Origin: Bolinopsis microptera
Lineage: Eukaryota > Ctenophora > Tentaculata > Lobata > Bolinopsidae
Direction of reading: 5' to 3'
Assembly (NCBI RefSeq): GCF_026151205.1
Contig: NC_087078.1
Location: forward strand, 12,817,118 to 12,881,117
Length of the DNA: 64,000 bases
In this document: positions 32,201-44,340 of the stretch, in pieces
How the letters are laid out: each line of letters starts with the position of its first letter
How positions within the stretch are numbered: position 1 is the first letter of the stretch
Program-made: the position numbers and the translations under genes
The notes under the pieces: generated by a model
What the model was told of the DNA's origin: nothing
Databases searched by the model: none
The model's input: only the letters and a program-made list of their open reading frames with translations

Positions 32201-33895
32201 ACTCTTTCGTTGACTGATTCGTGACCCTTGGAACGTACTCAGCTTAGACCTGAACAAAATAAAACTTAGCTTCTAAGTTTTCCATTTCATCGATTCTGCT
32301 TAGATTGAAAATTCACGATGTCAAAAGAATATTCCGGGCAGAAGACAATCAAGAATGACATCTGGAAAGAAAAATTGCTCATGAATTAAGAATTAAAATA
32401 TTACTTTAGTGCAGGCTTTGTCTCCTCCTCCTCCTCATCGGAATCCTTTACTGCCTCCACGTGCTTAGGTGATCTTGGCGCAGGCTCAGTTTCCTTAAGT
32501 TCAGAATCCGACCATTCCTATATAAAGGCTTCATTAAGGTCCGAGGTTAGAATTATTTATAGTTGAATTCTTATATGGCCTGTTAACAATCATTCTTATC
32601 ATGACCTGCATAAGAAAGTAATATTCATTATCATAACTAAAAAACATGCAGTAAAAAAAAAGAGATGAGGACTCACGACTTTATCCTCCTTTTTTCGTTT
32701 CTTCTTTTTCTTCGAAGTATCCTCATCACTAGATTCATTCAACAATGTCGTCTCCAGGTCAAAATAGGATGTCATATTGATCTTAGCATTATCTTTTGCT
32801 TGTCTTCCCCTCCTCGAGGACGAATCCTAGTGGTAGTGGGTAGTTATGTTTAGTCAATGAACTACTGTGTTAGATTGTGTTTGTAAATGCAAATCCTTGA
32901 TACTAGAGCGGCAAAATGAATATTTCATTACAAACATGAATTGAAATAAAGGTTTATTAGGTATTAGTTCAAATAAAGAAAATCACAATTTCAAAGATCA
33001 AGGAAATTTAACAGCTAGACTTGTAAAAAGTCATATTTTGAAACAATCGTTAACCTGTTGCTTGACTTGACCAAATTTTTCTTGAACAGCAACAGTAGCA
33101 AGTGTAGACAGGCGCAGATAATGTTGTGACATCTCTCCTTCACATTTCTCAGATAATTCACTCAACTCAAATGCAACAGCATACATCATCTTGAGCTGCT
33201 TTTCGGGTTGAACCTGTGAGAATTCTAAATTCGTTTAATTTATTTAAATAGGATTAATTTAATACTAACATTATTACCATTCCAGGCAAACAAGATAATG
33301 AGTATGGTAATAAATAATTCTATTATTCGCTGTACTTGAACATGATGGTTTGAATGATTATTTTACTTCCATGAAAAATGTAGACAGAAGCCCAATTGTG
33401 GTGCGTCAATTACTTCACAATTAAAGTTTAAATAACAAGTTCATTAGTTTAAAATCAATTTCTTTAAACCTAAAAAACAATTTCAATATTTACAGAGTAT
33501 CAGAGATGTACCTGATATCTAGTAAATATAGAAAATAGCTGTTCACCGTTGGTAATTGTACCAGGCTCATCTGAGAGCTCTGATATAACTTGCTGAATCA
33601 GCTGAAACAAAGAATTTGGTTTCTGTGATGGGAAGCACTTCCTTTTCGTTAAATATAGCAGTTTTGTAAAATAGAGCAGTCAACATTGTCAGTCAACGAG
33701 AAGTGATCTGTTAGATATTATGAGTTATATTTTGAATGAGCTACCTAACTAGCTCAGAAAATGATTAACCGACCTAAAACAAATAAACTTTTCATTCCAG
33801 AGAAAAAGATAGAGGGAAATACTATAAATTAGAACACTAACTTTTGTCTCTTTCTTTGATAGTTCTGGACCCCCTTCTTCATTGTCAGATTCCAT
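29205..33895 (-). CDS. Unrecognised nuclear-looking protein, 10 exons, about 451 aa
   Basis: Exons on the minus strand: 33842-33895, 33512-33601, 33055-33213, 32677-32826, 32405-32517, 31858-32001, 31134-31395, 29989-30132, 29560-29671, 29205-29332. Splice phases agree throughout, giving 1356 nt and a TAA stop. I do not recognise the family. Residues 1-100 are acidic then helical (LIQQVISELSDEPG, LKMMYAVAFELSELSEKCEG). The middle is low-complexity Lys/Ser/Glu with probable nuclear signals (KKKKKRKKEDK, KKIKKP) and SSDEE or SDEEEEE patches. The last 130 residues look folded (LILNFKKGHYPTF, YSLKQFVHNDSGQFLVGEF, a helical EVLTVELEELLYRIV end). An acceptor just before the ATG suggests a 5'-UTR intron. 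The 31858 exon uses an acceptor at 32002-32004 chosen by phase. The exon at 30132 may be longer because of the minisatellite at its 5' end. Confidence 0.75.
29513..29536. repeat. Poly-C run (about 24)
   Basis: A homopolymer C tract, G on the coding strand, in the last intron of the unknown gene, about 25 bp from a splice donor. Confidence 0.9.
29829..29990. repeat. CACGTG/ACACAC-rich short repeat array
   Basis: Irregular repeats of ACACGTGACACACACGTGCTGAG-like units, in the intron just downstream of the exon at 29989-30132 and reaching its donor. Many CACGTG palindromes are present. Confidence 0.8.
30093..30945 (-). repeat. 17-copy 50/51-bp minisatellite spanning a coding 3' splice site
   Basis: GTAGTGCCCTTTCTTAAAG occurs 17 times at 50- or 51-bp spacing. 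Read on the gene strand, each unit holds TTTCCAG followed by GCGCTGATACTTAAC, that is, a 3' splice acceptor and the first codons of the exon (ALILNFKKGHYPT). 51-bp units (ending ATACAAG on the plus strand) keep the frame and add 17 residues; 50-bp units (ATGTAG) shift it into TGA. The most upstream unit has a different acceptor, TTATTTGCAG. Confidence 0.95.
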
Positions 33896-34869
33896 GTCTA
33901 AAGTGAAACAAGTTAAATACTTCTTTTGCATTTTTACACAAGCTAAGCCTTAAGGGGACATACACCAAAAGCTTTTATGCCGTGGCCACGCCCTGTTGTT
34001 AACTTCATATTAAGAAAGTATACATAAAAACAATAAGATTTGGTACATTAAAAATTATTTTTGAGAGCATGCACTTTCAAAAAAATAAATATTCTCTTTT
34101 TCGAAAGTTTTGGAAATTTTGAGAAGTCTGTCACTGTAGTACCGAGATTTCGGTCATTTTAAAAGTCTTTTGGCTGATTTTTTTACTGAAGATTTCTTAC
34201 AATCCGTACAAGAAACCCCTGGAAGGATTATACATTTTTTTTGAACATTTAAAATATAATTTGGAACATTACAGTAACGTTATTCAAATCTCAAACAGAA
34301 AAAAGTATATTTCAAAGCTTTGTGTTTTGATCATATGATTATGGGTGTATAGTGATTTTGATTGCATAAATTTGATTGGGCAGTGATGGTGAGTGAGAAG
34401 ATGATGGGAGTGCCAGCCAGTAACTCTGTCAAATGAACAGCCCACTGATGAGTGGGTGAGCGCAAGCGCGAGAACGGCAGAGAGGGTGGCATAAAACGGA
34501 ATACACGGCCACAGAAAAGACACAGAACTAAGCCGTGCGCGGTAAGTTAGCCAGTGTCTGAGAGCTAGTGTTGCCCGGTAGGAGGCATCCAAAAGAGGTG
34601 CCGTGGTGAGCTGTGGAGGCAAAGTTCGAATGCAAGGCGAAGCAACTCAAACTGATGATGAAGAGGTAGACTGAACGGGAAGTAAAGAAAAAGGAAAAGG
34701 AAGGATCCAGCTGAGGTCTGGCTCATGTCAGGAAGTGATGAAAAGCTCACAGACAAAATCATCCGTGGCTGCCTACCCCGTACGTAGGCAGTGTCCGAGA
34801 TTTCAGGCATCAGGATACACTGAAACAGTGCAGAGCTGATTACGACCAGGGTCCTCACGGATACCCCGC
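33896..34869. other. Upstream of the unknown gene; possible LINE 3' UTR from about 34400
   Basis: 33896-34300 is AT-rich with no gene and presumably holds the promoter and 5' UTR of the unknown gene. From about 34400 the base composition changes and may be the 3' untranslated end of the decayed LINE that follows. No boundary repeat was found. Confidence 0.4.
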
Positions 34870-36127
34870 CTCGGAGGTCGAGCCAATGCCCTGCTTTCGA
34901 TACTTATGTCTACTGGTGGAACCTTCATATTTTCTCTACTAGCAGTCACTGTAACCCTATCACTCGGAAGGCCCCACAGCTCCTACATGGACGCACGGCC
35001 GGGAGCCCATGTAGGGATAAAAGTGCACGCAAGCCTTCCATCACATCCATCACAGATTCAAAGCTGGGAGATAAAAAGGGAGGAGAGGAAAAAAGAAGGA
35101 AGAATACAAAAAAAGAAAACTGAGAAAGGAAACTAATTATCTGCTTTCAGACTGTCTTTGAAGTTGAGGGTTAGTCTGTAGATCTTGTTAATGGTGCTGG
35201 TTGAGAGTTTGATCAAACTTACGTCCTCATCACTGGGAGTATCCTTGCAATCAGACTGCGACATGAACGTGGAGGCAAGATTGAAGCTACCATTACCAAC
35301 ATTGTTGAGTAGGTTTCCACTGAGATTTTGAAATTTGTCCCTAGGACCTTTCCCTAGGGGGCAGAAATGGAGCATATGATTCTCGTCCTCGATGAATAGC
35401 TGGTTGGTGTTAAGCTCGCAATAGTTGCAGGTCCTTTCATCAATTGGAGTTTTGTCATATCTCCCCCTTTCAATTCTAAGGTGATGAGAACTGGACAAAA
35501 TCTGTGTGGTTGCCCTTCTGTCCTGAAAAGACCTAGCATAGGTTAGATATGGCTCCCATGCAAATTCTGTTTTGACTTCACTGTAGAATGATAGCTTTTT
35601 AGAATCTTTCACAAGAGAACCCCAGGAATCGCGGAACTGTTTTTTCAGGTTCTCTGTGATTAATTCAGGGCTGCAGGAGTCTGCGAGTGAGGTTGCGTTC
35701 AACAGCGACGATGAATTCCTTTCAAGAAGGTCGATGTTGTTGAATGATTTGATGATTGATTCGATGCCTACAAACCATGACAATTTGAGGTTAATCTGCT
35801 CAGTCATTGCAGCTTTGACTAGTTGTGTAGAGGGGAGGCTCATAACTCTTTTGAAATATTTAGTACTCAGTTTCAACATTTCAATAATGATTGGGTATGA
35901 GCCAGTTTCTCCCCAGGCTGTAGCATTGACTGCCCTTCTGTTTATACCGAGAAGGTATTTTAGGTGTCGTAGATGCACTTGCTCAAGTTGCTGTTTAGCG
36001 ATGTGAGAGACCGCATGATCAAGATTGTGAAACTTGCTGAAGCTAGAGAGGACCTTATTGACGGTGGGTAGAACCGGGGCCCAAACTTGACAGCCGTAAA
36101 GTAGAATTGGCTTAACAAGGGTGTTAA

Positions 36128-37632
36128 GGCCAGAGGGGGGGGTAAATGGCACTTTTGTAGTTTTTACATATTTGATAATAGCTACTGGAGACGAACAAAA
36201 AGAAAAAAATCGGATCAAAATCTGACCTTGCGCTTCTGAGATATCGCGCGCTCAATTTTGAGGTTTACCTGTAATTACATGTTAAACTGGAACTTTAAAC
36301 GGCTGTAACTTTTTTGACCTTTCGATTTCTTAGTTGAGAAAACCGGCCAATCCCTGATCTTGAGGTTTGGTACAGTGGTTCCTTGGACAATTATCCTCAC
36401 ATCTGGTGCAGCGATTTTTTTTATTTGACTCTGTTCTCGAATTATGAGGTTAACCAGGTCAAAAATTCGAAAAATTTAATTGGTTAACCTCATAATTCGA
36501 GAACTGAGTCAAATAAAAAAAATCGCTGCACCAGATATCTAGATAGTTGTCCAAGGAACCACTGTACCAAATCTCAATATCAGGGAGTGGCCGGTTTTCT
36601 CAACTAAGGAATCGAAAGGTCAAAAAATGTGTTTTGAGATAGATGAAATTTAGTGTTTTCTAAATTTTGAATATTCACTGGAATGTATCACAGTTCGTTA
36701 GTTAGGACTTTTTATACACTTAATAATGTTTGCTTGATCAGACCTGGCCGTCCCCTAAATGATTTTAGCCACTTTCAGTAATTAATGTCCTTGTATTGTA
36801 AAAAATGAGGTTAACCAAGACTTCCTGTAAACACTAACTGCTTAAAATTTGGTTGTTAACCTCGCTTTAGACCATATAACAGTGGGATTGGTTTATCAAT
36901 ACGTTATTATATATGTAGTAAAACATTTGCACAGTATAACGATTAAGTTTTTGAGGTTAACATGTAATTGACTGGTCAGATATTCAAAAAATGAGAGGTT
37001 AACCTCATTTTTTAGCCATTTACGGGTAAAACCTTCTACTAAAATATGGTCAGTTCAAATCACCTTTGTCACGTGATTATAGTTGTAGGCATTGTGATAC
37101 CAATAGATACCTCACTTCGATATTGTGGTACATTACATAAGTAAGAATCGTATGTATATTCCCTACGGTACCAAAATGTGATGGTTAACCTCATTTTTTT
37201 CATTTTCTCAAGATAAAAGAAAGTCAATCAACACGTCATCTATTAAGAAATTTGTATACCGTAAACTTACGATGAAAATAATAACTCTATCATTTGATCT
37301 ATTCTCGCTATATCTAAAAGAAGAGGTTAACCTCATTTAATCACGTTTGGATATTACTTTTTCTGATAATTATGAACCTAAAATTTAGAGTTTACATTTG
37401 CTGACCGAAATAACAAAAAATTATGAAGTGTAATAAAATATGAACCTCAATTTTATTAACCTCAATGTTGTATAGTCAATTTTGTGAAAATCGGTTAACC
37501 TCAATTATAAAATAAAGTTAATCAGCTACAAATATGTGAATAGCAGCAATGTTTTTGTCATCAAAAATTAAATCGATTTAGAAAATAATATTTTGGTAGA
37601 ATTTTTTGACCCCTTACCCCCCCCCTCTGGCC
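36128..37632. mobile_element. 1505-bp TTAA-flanked DNA element with G-tract ends
   Basis: Ends are GGCCAGAGGGGGGGGTAA and its complement TTACCCCCCCCCTCTGGCC, flanked by TTAA at 36124-36127 and 37633-37636. With one TTAA counted, the surrounding RT frame is continuous (...LNKLF then NTLVKP...), so the boundaries are exact. A TTAA duplication suggests a piggyBac-type mechanism, but the ends do not look like standard piggyBac ends. There is no open frame of note, so it is non-autonomous. GAGGTTAACC motifs recur throughout, and a large hairpin lies at 36311-36627. Confidence 0.9.
36311..36627. repeat. Long inverted repeat (arms about 150 bp) inside the TTAA element
   Basis: The segment from TTTTTGACCTTTCGATTTC to about 36465 is matched by its near-complement ending GAATCGAAAGGTCAAAAAA at 36627. 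The arms include GGTACAGTGGTTCCTTGGAC and GTCCAAGGAACCACTGTACC. Confidence 0.92.
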
Positions 37633-40602
37633 TTAAATAATTTGTTAAGGCAGGATGCATCAACGAATCTCCGGTCTATAGTGCTTCTCAAGCTGAAGTA
37701 AGCTCCAAGTCCTTTACGGTATAGAGAGTCAGTTGCTTGCCGAAATTTCCCTGTGTTGCTTATAATAATCCCAAGATAGCAGTAGCTGGAGACCATCTCG
37801 ATATCTCTTTCGTGAATGGAAGGGCGCCAATTTGGAATGTTTGGTCCTTTGCCATTGAAGACCATGAATTTGGTTTTGGAGATATTGATTTCCAGACCCC
37901 ATTCGTTACAGTAGTCCCCAATAATCGTAAGCAACTTTTGGAGAGACTCAGGATCTAGGGCAAGTATAACTAGATCATCAGCCCACGCTAGGTGAGTCAC
38001 TGAAAGTCCAGCGAGTGTCGGACAGTTCGCAGTAGCTTCGTTAAGGAGGTCAGACAGCTTTTTAAAGTAAACTTTGAAAAACTCAGGGCTAAGTGGGTGT
38101 CCTTGTTCAGTTCCTTTAAGGATCTTGAATGCTTCACTGATTTTACCATTCATCTTGATATGACCCTCTGATTTGCTGTACATGTCTTTGATGATGTCGT
38201 AGTAGCCACCATTGACACCATAGCAGGCTAGTTTGAACATGAGAGCTTGTCTGCAGACTAGATCGAAAGCTTTGCGAAGATCAATGAATACTGCATATAT
38301 TTTACTTTTGACTTTCTTGTATTTTTCTATGGTGGACATCAGCGTAAATATATGGTCATTGCATTGACTTCCTTTGGTAAAGCCTGCTTGGTTGGGTGGA
38401 TCAGGATGTGAGATTTGGCGGTGAATAACAAGCCGAGATAGCAGCATCGTAGAGAGCAGTTTTCCGATACAGCTACAGACTGCTATTGCTCTATAGTTGT
38501 CAGGGTTCCTGATGCACCCTTTTTTGTGAATTGGTGTGATCACACTTTAGCTCCAGAGGTAGACTCCTGTCTCCAGGCACAAGTTGAAGAGTTTGAGGAG
38601 GAGCGACCTCATATTTACGCTCAGACCCCGGAGCATTTCGTTGCTGATGTGGTCAAAAGAAGATGCTTTGCCCGATTTGAGTTCCCTTAGCGCAGCGTTC
38701 AGCTCATCCGATGTAAATGGGCTGTTCAGTGACTCATTAGGGGCAGATCCCTCGGATAGGGCGTTGGCTTCTTCGAGGAGAGCTCTTTTAGTGAGAGTGT
38801 CTATGGTTGGATGATTGTCAGAATATAGCTCAGAGTAGAACTGATGGAAAGAGTTGAGTTGCTCCGTTTCAGTTTGGACTTCTTCCTTCTTGTAGTTCTT
38901 AAGCTTCTTGAAATCTCTCCAGGATATAGTTTTACCGTTTTTAATCTTCTTGTTAAGGCTATTGAAGAAGTCATCCCTTTTCTTATTGACAATCTTTCGA
39001 TATCCTCTAGAGTTGGCACGATGCCGTGTTTTGATTCTCTGGTTATCAGGATTATTGTCGACAATTTTTATTGACCGTTTGAAAAGGCGTCGTGCAGTGT
39101 GACACTTGCCGTCAAACCATGAGGCGAACTTAGGTTTGGGATTCTTAGTTTGTTTAGAGATATCGAACTCTTTTTTAGCGACATCGTTTATGAGTTCTGT
39201 AATATGCCTATTCAGTGCTTCAACTGCCTCATGGGTTTTTGGAGTGGATTCGACATCTTTGGTCAGTTGGGAGATTCTTTGAATGAACTCAGGCTGTTCA
39301 AATGATTTTGTGAAGTTGGCTAAACCTTCTTCTGTGATCTTGTATCGAAAGGGAGCTTCCTCGTAGATACTGGTGGGAGCTTGACTATTCCTTTGAGGGG
39401 CCCTTCGTCTATGCCAAAGGCTGAGTAAGATTGGATTGTGATCGGAGAACAGAGTGTGCTCACCCACTGAGAGGCTCTTGACACGGTGGAGAAAGGATGT
39501 TGATGCAATGAAGTAGTCCACTACGCTGTTTCCGTTCCACTTGTAGCATGTGTATTTTCCAGCAGAGTCGCCGATGGTACGTCCATTAAGGATCAGGAGG
39601 TTTTGTGATCCACAGAGGTCAAGCAAAAGGTTTTTGTGTCTATTGGTAATTTTGTCCTGGCTGTTCCTATTTTGAGATATAGGTGCCACGTCAGGTATGA
39701 CCATGAAGTCGGAAGACCTGCCAGTTTCTGGAAAGAGCTCGAATTCGTCCACTCTGTCATACATATGAAAATCTGGAGCTACTCCTATCCTGGCATTAAG
39801 GTCCCCAAGAAGTAATAGCTCATCACTGGGGTTATTCTTGATACTGGTTATTTTTTCCTGAAGGGCATCAAAGTTTGCCTCGGAGCAGTTAGTGCGGTTT
39901 TTCTGTTTGCTATTTGTAGGTGGGATGTAGCTATTGACAACAAAGGTGTTGAGATTGCTGTCGGGATCCGTGATTTTAACAATGACAATATTCATTGTAT
40001 GGTCCGCAGTGAGTGTGCATTTATCCAGAGAGCAATATTCCACAATTTTGTGTTCCTAACCAAAGTGGTTACTCCTCCTCCTTTACCTGATTTGCGGATG
40101 TCACTATAGAATTTGTATCCTTTCAGGGAAACTTCGCATCCGGTTTCTTGGAGGCAGATTATATCATTTGGACTGATGATTTTGACAAATTCGGGATCCT
40201 CAACTTTGTTTCCGAGCAAGCCATGAATGTTTGCAACATTCCAGGAAATTATACCGTTGACGGTGTTCATCAGTCAGGTATAGAAGATGAGAGAGGCAAG
40301 AGGAGAGGAGGAAAGAAGAAGAGAACTCGGAAAACTTGGAGGAGCTGAGAATGAGAGACTAGAATTCAAGTACGGTCCCTGCTAAATGTACTATTGAGAC
40401 TTGTCTTGAAGTTTCCCATGATTACTCTGATACCTCTGTCATTTAGATGAGGTTGATCTGGGACAAACAGATAGTCGTGTGGGATATCCGATCCCCCCGG
40501 GTAGAAGTTGTTGTTTCTGTTTTCTCTTGACCTCATCCAGAAATCAGCCTTTTCACTGTCATCTTTAAGATTTCTGATTGCCTCTGTGATGAGTCGACTA
40601 TT

Positions 40603-42853
40603 CTAACCCGATTCCTCTCCAGGATGGTCGCGGAGAAAGGGGTGAGATATGAATATTTGGCAGTGTTGTGAGGTCTGTCTAAGAATCTTTTCAGTAGACT
40701 TGATTAATGACCCCACCACAATATCAGCCTTGTTGCCTTCCAGGATGTCCCGAGTACCAAGGTGAATGTACACTGCATCTGGATTGAGGTTTGAGATCTC
40801 TTCTACTGTTCGTTCGAGGCACGAGTCAAGTTCTTTCAAACTTCGCCTGTATATTACAGAGACATTGTACCTCTTTGGAAACTCGTGGAAGGTTTAAAGC
40901 TTCGCATGGTCGAGTCACAGAGGAGAACAATTTTCTGTTGGCGCGGTACTGGGTTACTCGCTCTTTTGGATCTCCCTGTGCTGCGAGGAGTTGTTGCACT
41001 TTCTTTTGTGATTATCTTGCCTTTTTGTCTGGGTTCTAAGTCTTCTCTCCTGTAGGAAGACCGTCCCTGATTAGGTGACAGCCCGGGGATGTCACTGTTA
41101 GTCTGTGTGTCAGCTGGTGACCTGGGGATATGTCTCACATAGCTTTGGCTAACATTTGGAGCTGGGTCTGCCTGGTTGTTTCTGAAATTTGAGGCAGAGA
41201 TGATTTCATGGATTTCATTGATTTTTTCATTCTCTTCCCTTTTGAAGACACTCTGACTCCAAACTTCCAGATCCTTCTTTACAGACATAGTGTCTTTGAG
41301 GGTTTGTGTGAGCCCTTTCAGACCTATTTCAGATTTCTCCAGGAGCATGCTGGTGTCTTGGGTAGCTTTTGACAGATTTTTCAGTAGATCTGCGCCACTT
41401 GAGCATTTTGTTGCTACCTGGCAGCTCCCGGTTGATTTAGTTGCAGGGGTCATCTCAGTTATCGTGAGTTTTAGCTCTTTAATCTCGGTTTTTATTTCGG
41501 TAAGAATAGAGCTGATTGACACATTAGACCTTTCCATTACTTCCAGTCTATTCTGCACATCACTGAGTTGCTCAGATGTAGCAGCGGAGAGATTATTAGG
41601 GTTCTTCAGGTGTTGAGTGATTCTCTTTTTCCTGATTTTTGAGCTTCCTTCACTACTCAGTTTGAGGAATCTGAGTTCCTTTGTGAGTTCGTTTTCTGTA
41701 ACTGATTCGAGTGATTTGATGTAAGTTTCAAGTCCTTGAAAACTTAGTCCAGAGGTGGTGTCAGCTGGTCCTCTTTTCCTTTTTGTTTTGGATTTCTGCT
41801 GGGTAGAGGAGTTTTTGTCCAGCTGCGATCTTAGGAAGTCCTTAGCGTCGCGTTGGGCAGTGAGCTAGTAAAACAGAATTCATTAGGAGACACATCGTTG
41901 TTTGGAACTGGGGCAGTTTCATGGAGTGGTGGTTCAGGGGAGTAAGAGAAGAGATCTCTCCTTGTGTCCCGTGACTGTTCGGTGTCCCTAGTTAGGTATC
42001 TACCTAGTCTCTGTCTTAATAGAGCTACAGCACCATTGTTTTCCTGGTTGCATGCAGCAAGCTCCTCCTTCGCGTCTTTCAGTTTCATCTTAGTTAATAT
42101 CACACTTACAGCAGCATAGCTGGGGGGTGAGTAAGGGTCTGCTAAGAGAGTTTCTGTTCTAGTTTTCATATCATTCAGAGAGTCGCTACTAGATGTGGGT
42201 TGATCCATGGCATCCAGTATCAGAGTAAAGTCAGCTAGGGTAAGCTTATCCAATATTTGTTGGTATATATGTACTTGGCCCATTCTGAAGCTTAGAGTAT
42301 TACAGAATCTGGATGCTCTGATGCTCTCATTGGGAATGTCTTCACTGTCCCATGACAACGTGCCGTCAGGGTCTATTTTTGAGCGAAAGAAGACAAGTCT
42401 GAAAGAAGTTCTTGCATCGGTTCTTTTAGAGTTATCAAGTCCAACCCCTGACCGGACCTGGTGACGTTTGAGTGCATCTTTCGACAAGAATACCGCTGCC
42501 CCATGATCCGGAGAAAGCCTCCCTGCTTCAACTTTATCAAGCAAAGTTCCGGAGTGTGCCTTGGGTATGACATCGATAGCATTCTGTTCACCCAGACAGA
42601 GGATTGCCAGTGCGGAGTTTTCCTCTGCACATGAATCGAGCTCGGAGGGAAAGACTGTTGACTCTGGTGTGTGTTCATTCATTTTGATCTTTTCGACCAG
42701 ACAGCTGTTGAGAGAGGGGTTCTCATCGATGCGATGATCGCTTATGATTTGGTTCATGATTGAAATCATAAAATTTATAATTCCATCGCTCAGAAAATAT
42801 TTTGAGACAGCAGCTAATGTAGGAAAGAGACAATTTTCGACGAGGATAAACAC
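40603..42853 (-). pseudogene. LINE ORF1 with coiled coil and SGNH-esterase remains
   Basis: 42853-41831 is an open frame of 340 codons with no domain I recognise. Near 41865 coding moves to another frame, which continues to 40854 through a Lys-rich and coiled-coil region (SSKIRKKRITQHLKNP, QNRLEVMERSNVS) into an SGNH block (IVLLCDSTMRSF). A further break near 40845 leads to 40839-40603, with VYIHLGTRDILEGN, resembling the third SGNH block. The frame change at 41865 may be a mutation or the boundary of two small ORFs. Confidence 0.7.
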
Positions 42854-42959
42854 CCACAGTAGAGAATTTTTCTCAATGATAAATCCTGTGTAGAACAGGT
42901 AAGGAGGGACTAAAGAGATTTAAAACATTCTATAATGATTACTTTCATTGTGGTGAAAG

Positions 42960-43223
42960 TCGGCCGGGTGGTGTAGTGGTAACAAGATCGCCTCCCAAGC
43001 AGAAGACCCGGGTTCAAATCCGGTCGGATGCATGTCGGCCAGTTACCAAGCTGTGATTTGGTACAGCTTCGGCTGGTGATACACACTCTCTGGCTCGTAG
43101 GACTAACCCCCCTACAGCTAGTATAGTGCCTCGGCACAGAGTGGCTTAGGGTTACTGAAAAGGAGATAAGCACCTCAGGCCATCCCAACGTTCGGGAGAG
43201 ACCTGCCCTTGTATCTTGTGTTG
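42960..43223 (+). mobile_element. tRNA-derived SINE, 264 bp
   Basis: The 5' head resembles a tRNA: A-box-like GGTGTAGTGGTAACA, B box GGTTCAAATCC and a T-arm CCGGGTTCAAATCCGG. The anticodon stem is poor, so this is not a working tRNA gene. The body runs to a TTGTATCTTGTGTTG tail. Direct target repeats TGTGGTGAAAG flank it at 42949-42959 and 43224-43234. Confidence 0.9.
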
Positions 43224-43234
43224 TGTGGTGAAAG

Positions 43235-44340
43235 AATTTTAGTAGCATATCTTATTTCATTCCTTTAAATATCAAATTTATTTATTGTAAACTTGTTTAC
43301 AGAGTCCAGATAAATTGTTTCAAACAGTGTACACATAATGTCACAATGACCCTATATAAAAAAAACCCTTCAAAAATTCAATATTTTGAAAATCACCCTT
43401 GGCCTTGCGGCTCCAAGTTCAAATCTAAACTGTCTATATTGACAAAGTTCTTTCTCGCCCCTCTGTCTCCCCGGAGAGAAATTACCGTCATTCTTAAGAT
43501 TTCGAAACGAAGGCGCTTCCTAATGTATCCCACCGCATCTGAGTACCTCTGCCCTGTGTGGTATTCTTATTTGGATTCTTATTTCATTTCAGAATCCAAA
43601 TCCGTTCAATCTTCTTGCCTTAGATATACAACAATTAGATCTAAAGGGATCTGAATAACCAATTGAATAGGAAGCAATTAGGTAGAAGGAAGCTGTTTTT
43701 ATCATAGTGAAATTTGAGAAGTCTGTCATTAGTCATATATAATCATCTTTTGACGGATGGACCCAAATCAGTCGAGATATTGGCAGGGAACGAATTATTA
43801 TCCGGTGCTCAGCCTATTATTCCGCCGAATCTTTATTTATATGTTTATGTACATTATAGCTAGGGGTCCCCATGTAGGAACGAAATAATATTAACACAGA
43901 GTATTAGAGGCAAAAGGCGTTAAAAACAACAACAATCAAAAACACATACAATACATTGATATTGAGATATTGGTATCTCAGATCACGTGTACATCGTTCC
44001 TTTTTTATGACACAGTAATTTATTGACACTCACAGCTATAATTTTAATCATTGAATCAGTATTTTTATCTATTAACTTATTACACATTTGTGCTCTGCTT
44101 TAGCATCACTTGACTATTTAAAAAAATTGTTTGTTCAGGCCATGACCTTATAGTCAGCCAATTTGCCATTGCTATTTATGTGTATATTGTTTGAATATTC
44201 TTTTCATTATCTAATCAAAAAAAAAGAAAAAAAAATACACCTACAAATGTTTGACAAAATTTGCTTTAGCGCTCGATTTTCATAGTACGATTAAATCGGT
44301 AAAAATATTGAATATGCGCGGCGCATATTCGCCCAAAATG
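43235..44340. other. Intergenic, AT-rich, no gene seen
   Basis: The open frame at 43346-43654 has no recognisable domain. Nothing else was identified. Confidence 0.4.

Larger units (their letters stand above)
35133..40270 (-). pseudogene. LINE ORF2 (endonuclease + reverse transcriptase), broken and split
   Basis: 40270-40045 encodes the start of an APE-type endonuclease (SWNVANIHG, CLQETG). After a small frameshift it continues from 40043 (LLGDLNARIG, SDHNPILL) to 38547. There a TAA interrupts the frame, which resumes at once with the RT (ITPIHKKG, FIDLRKAFD, catalytic AWADDLV). At 37633 the frame is cut by the 1.5-kb element and continues at 36127 with the C-terminal region (KPILLYGCQVWAP, a Cys/His cluster CNYCE...HMLHFCP) to the stop at 35133. 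Inactive as it stands. Confidence 0.88.
34870..42853 (-). mobile_element. Decayed CR1/Jockey-type LINE with SGNH-type ORF1
   Basis: Two-ORF non-LTR retrotransposon on the minus strand, with an ORF1 region at about 42853-40603 and an ORF2 region at 40270-35133. Lesions: frame change near 41865, frame break near 40845, frameshift near 40045, a TAA near 38547, and a TTAA-flanked insertion at 36128-37632. The lower end is set only loosely by the purine-rich sequence after the ORF2 stop. Confidence 0.8.

Noticed and set aside
42960-43032. Functional tRNA-Gly gene
   Set aside because: A and B boxes and the T arm are present, but the anticodon and acceptor stems pair poorly, and target repeats enclose a longer 264-bp unit. 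It is a SINE head.
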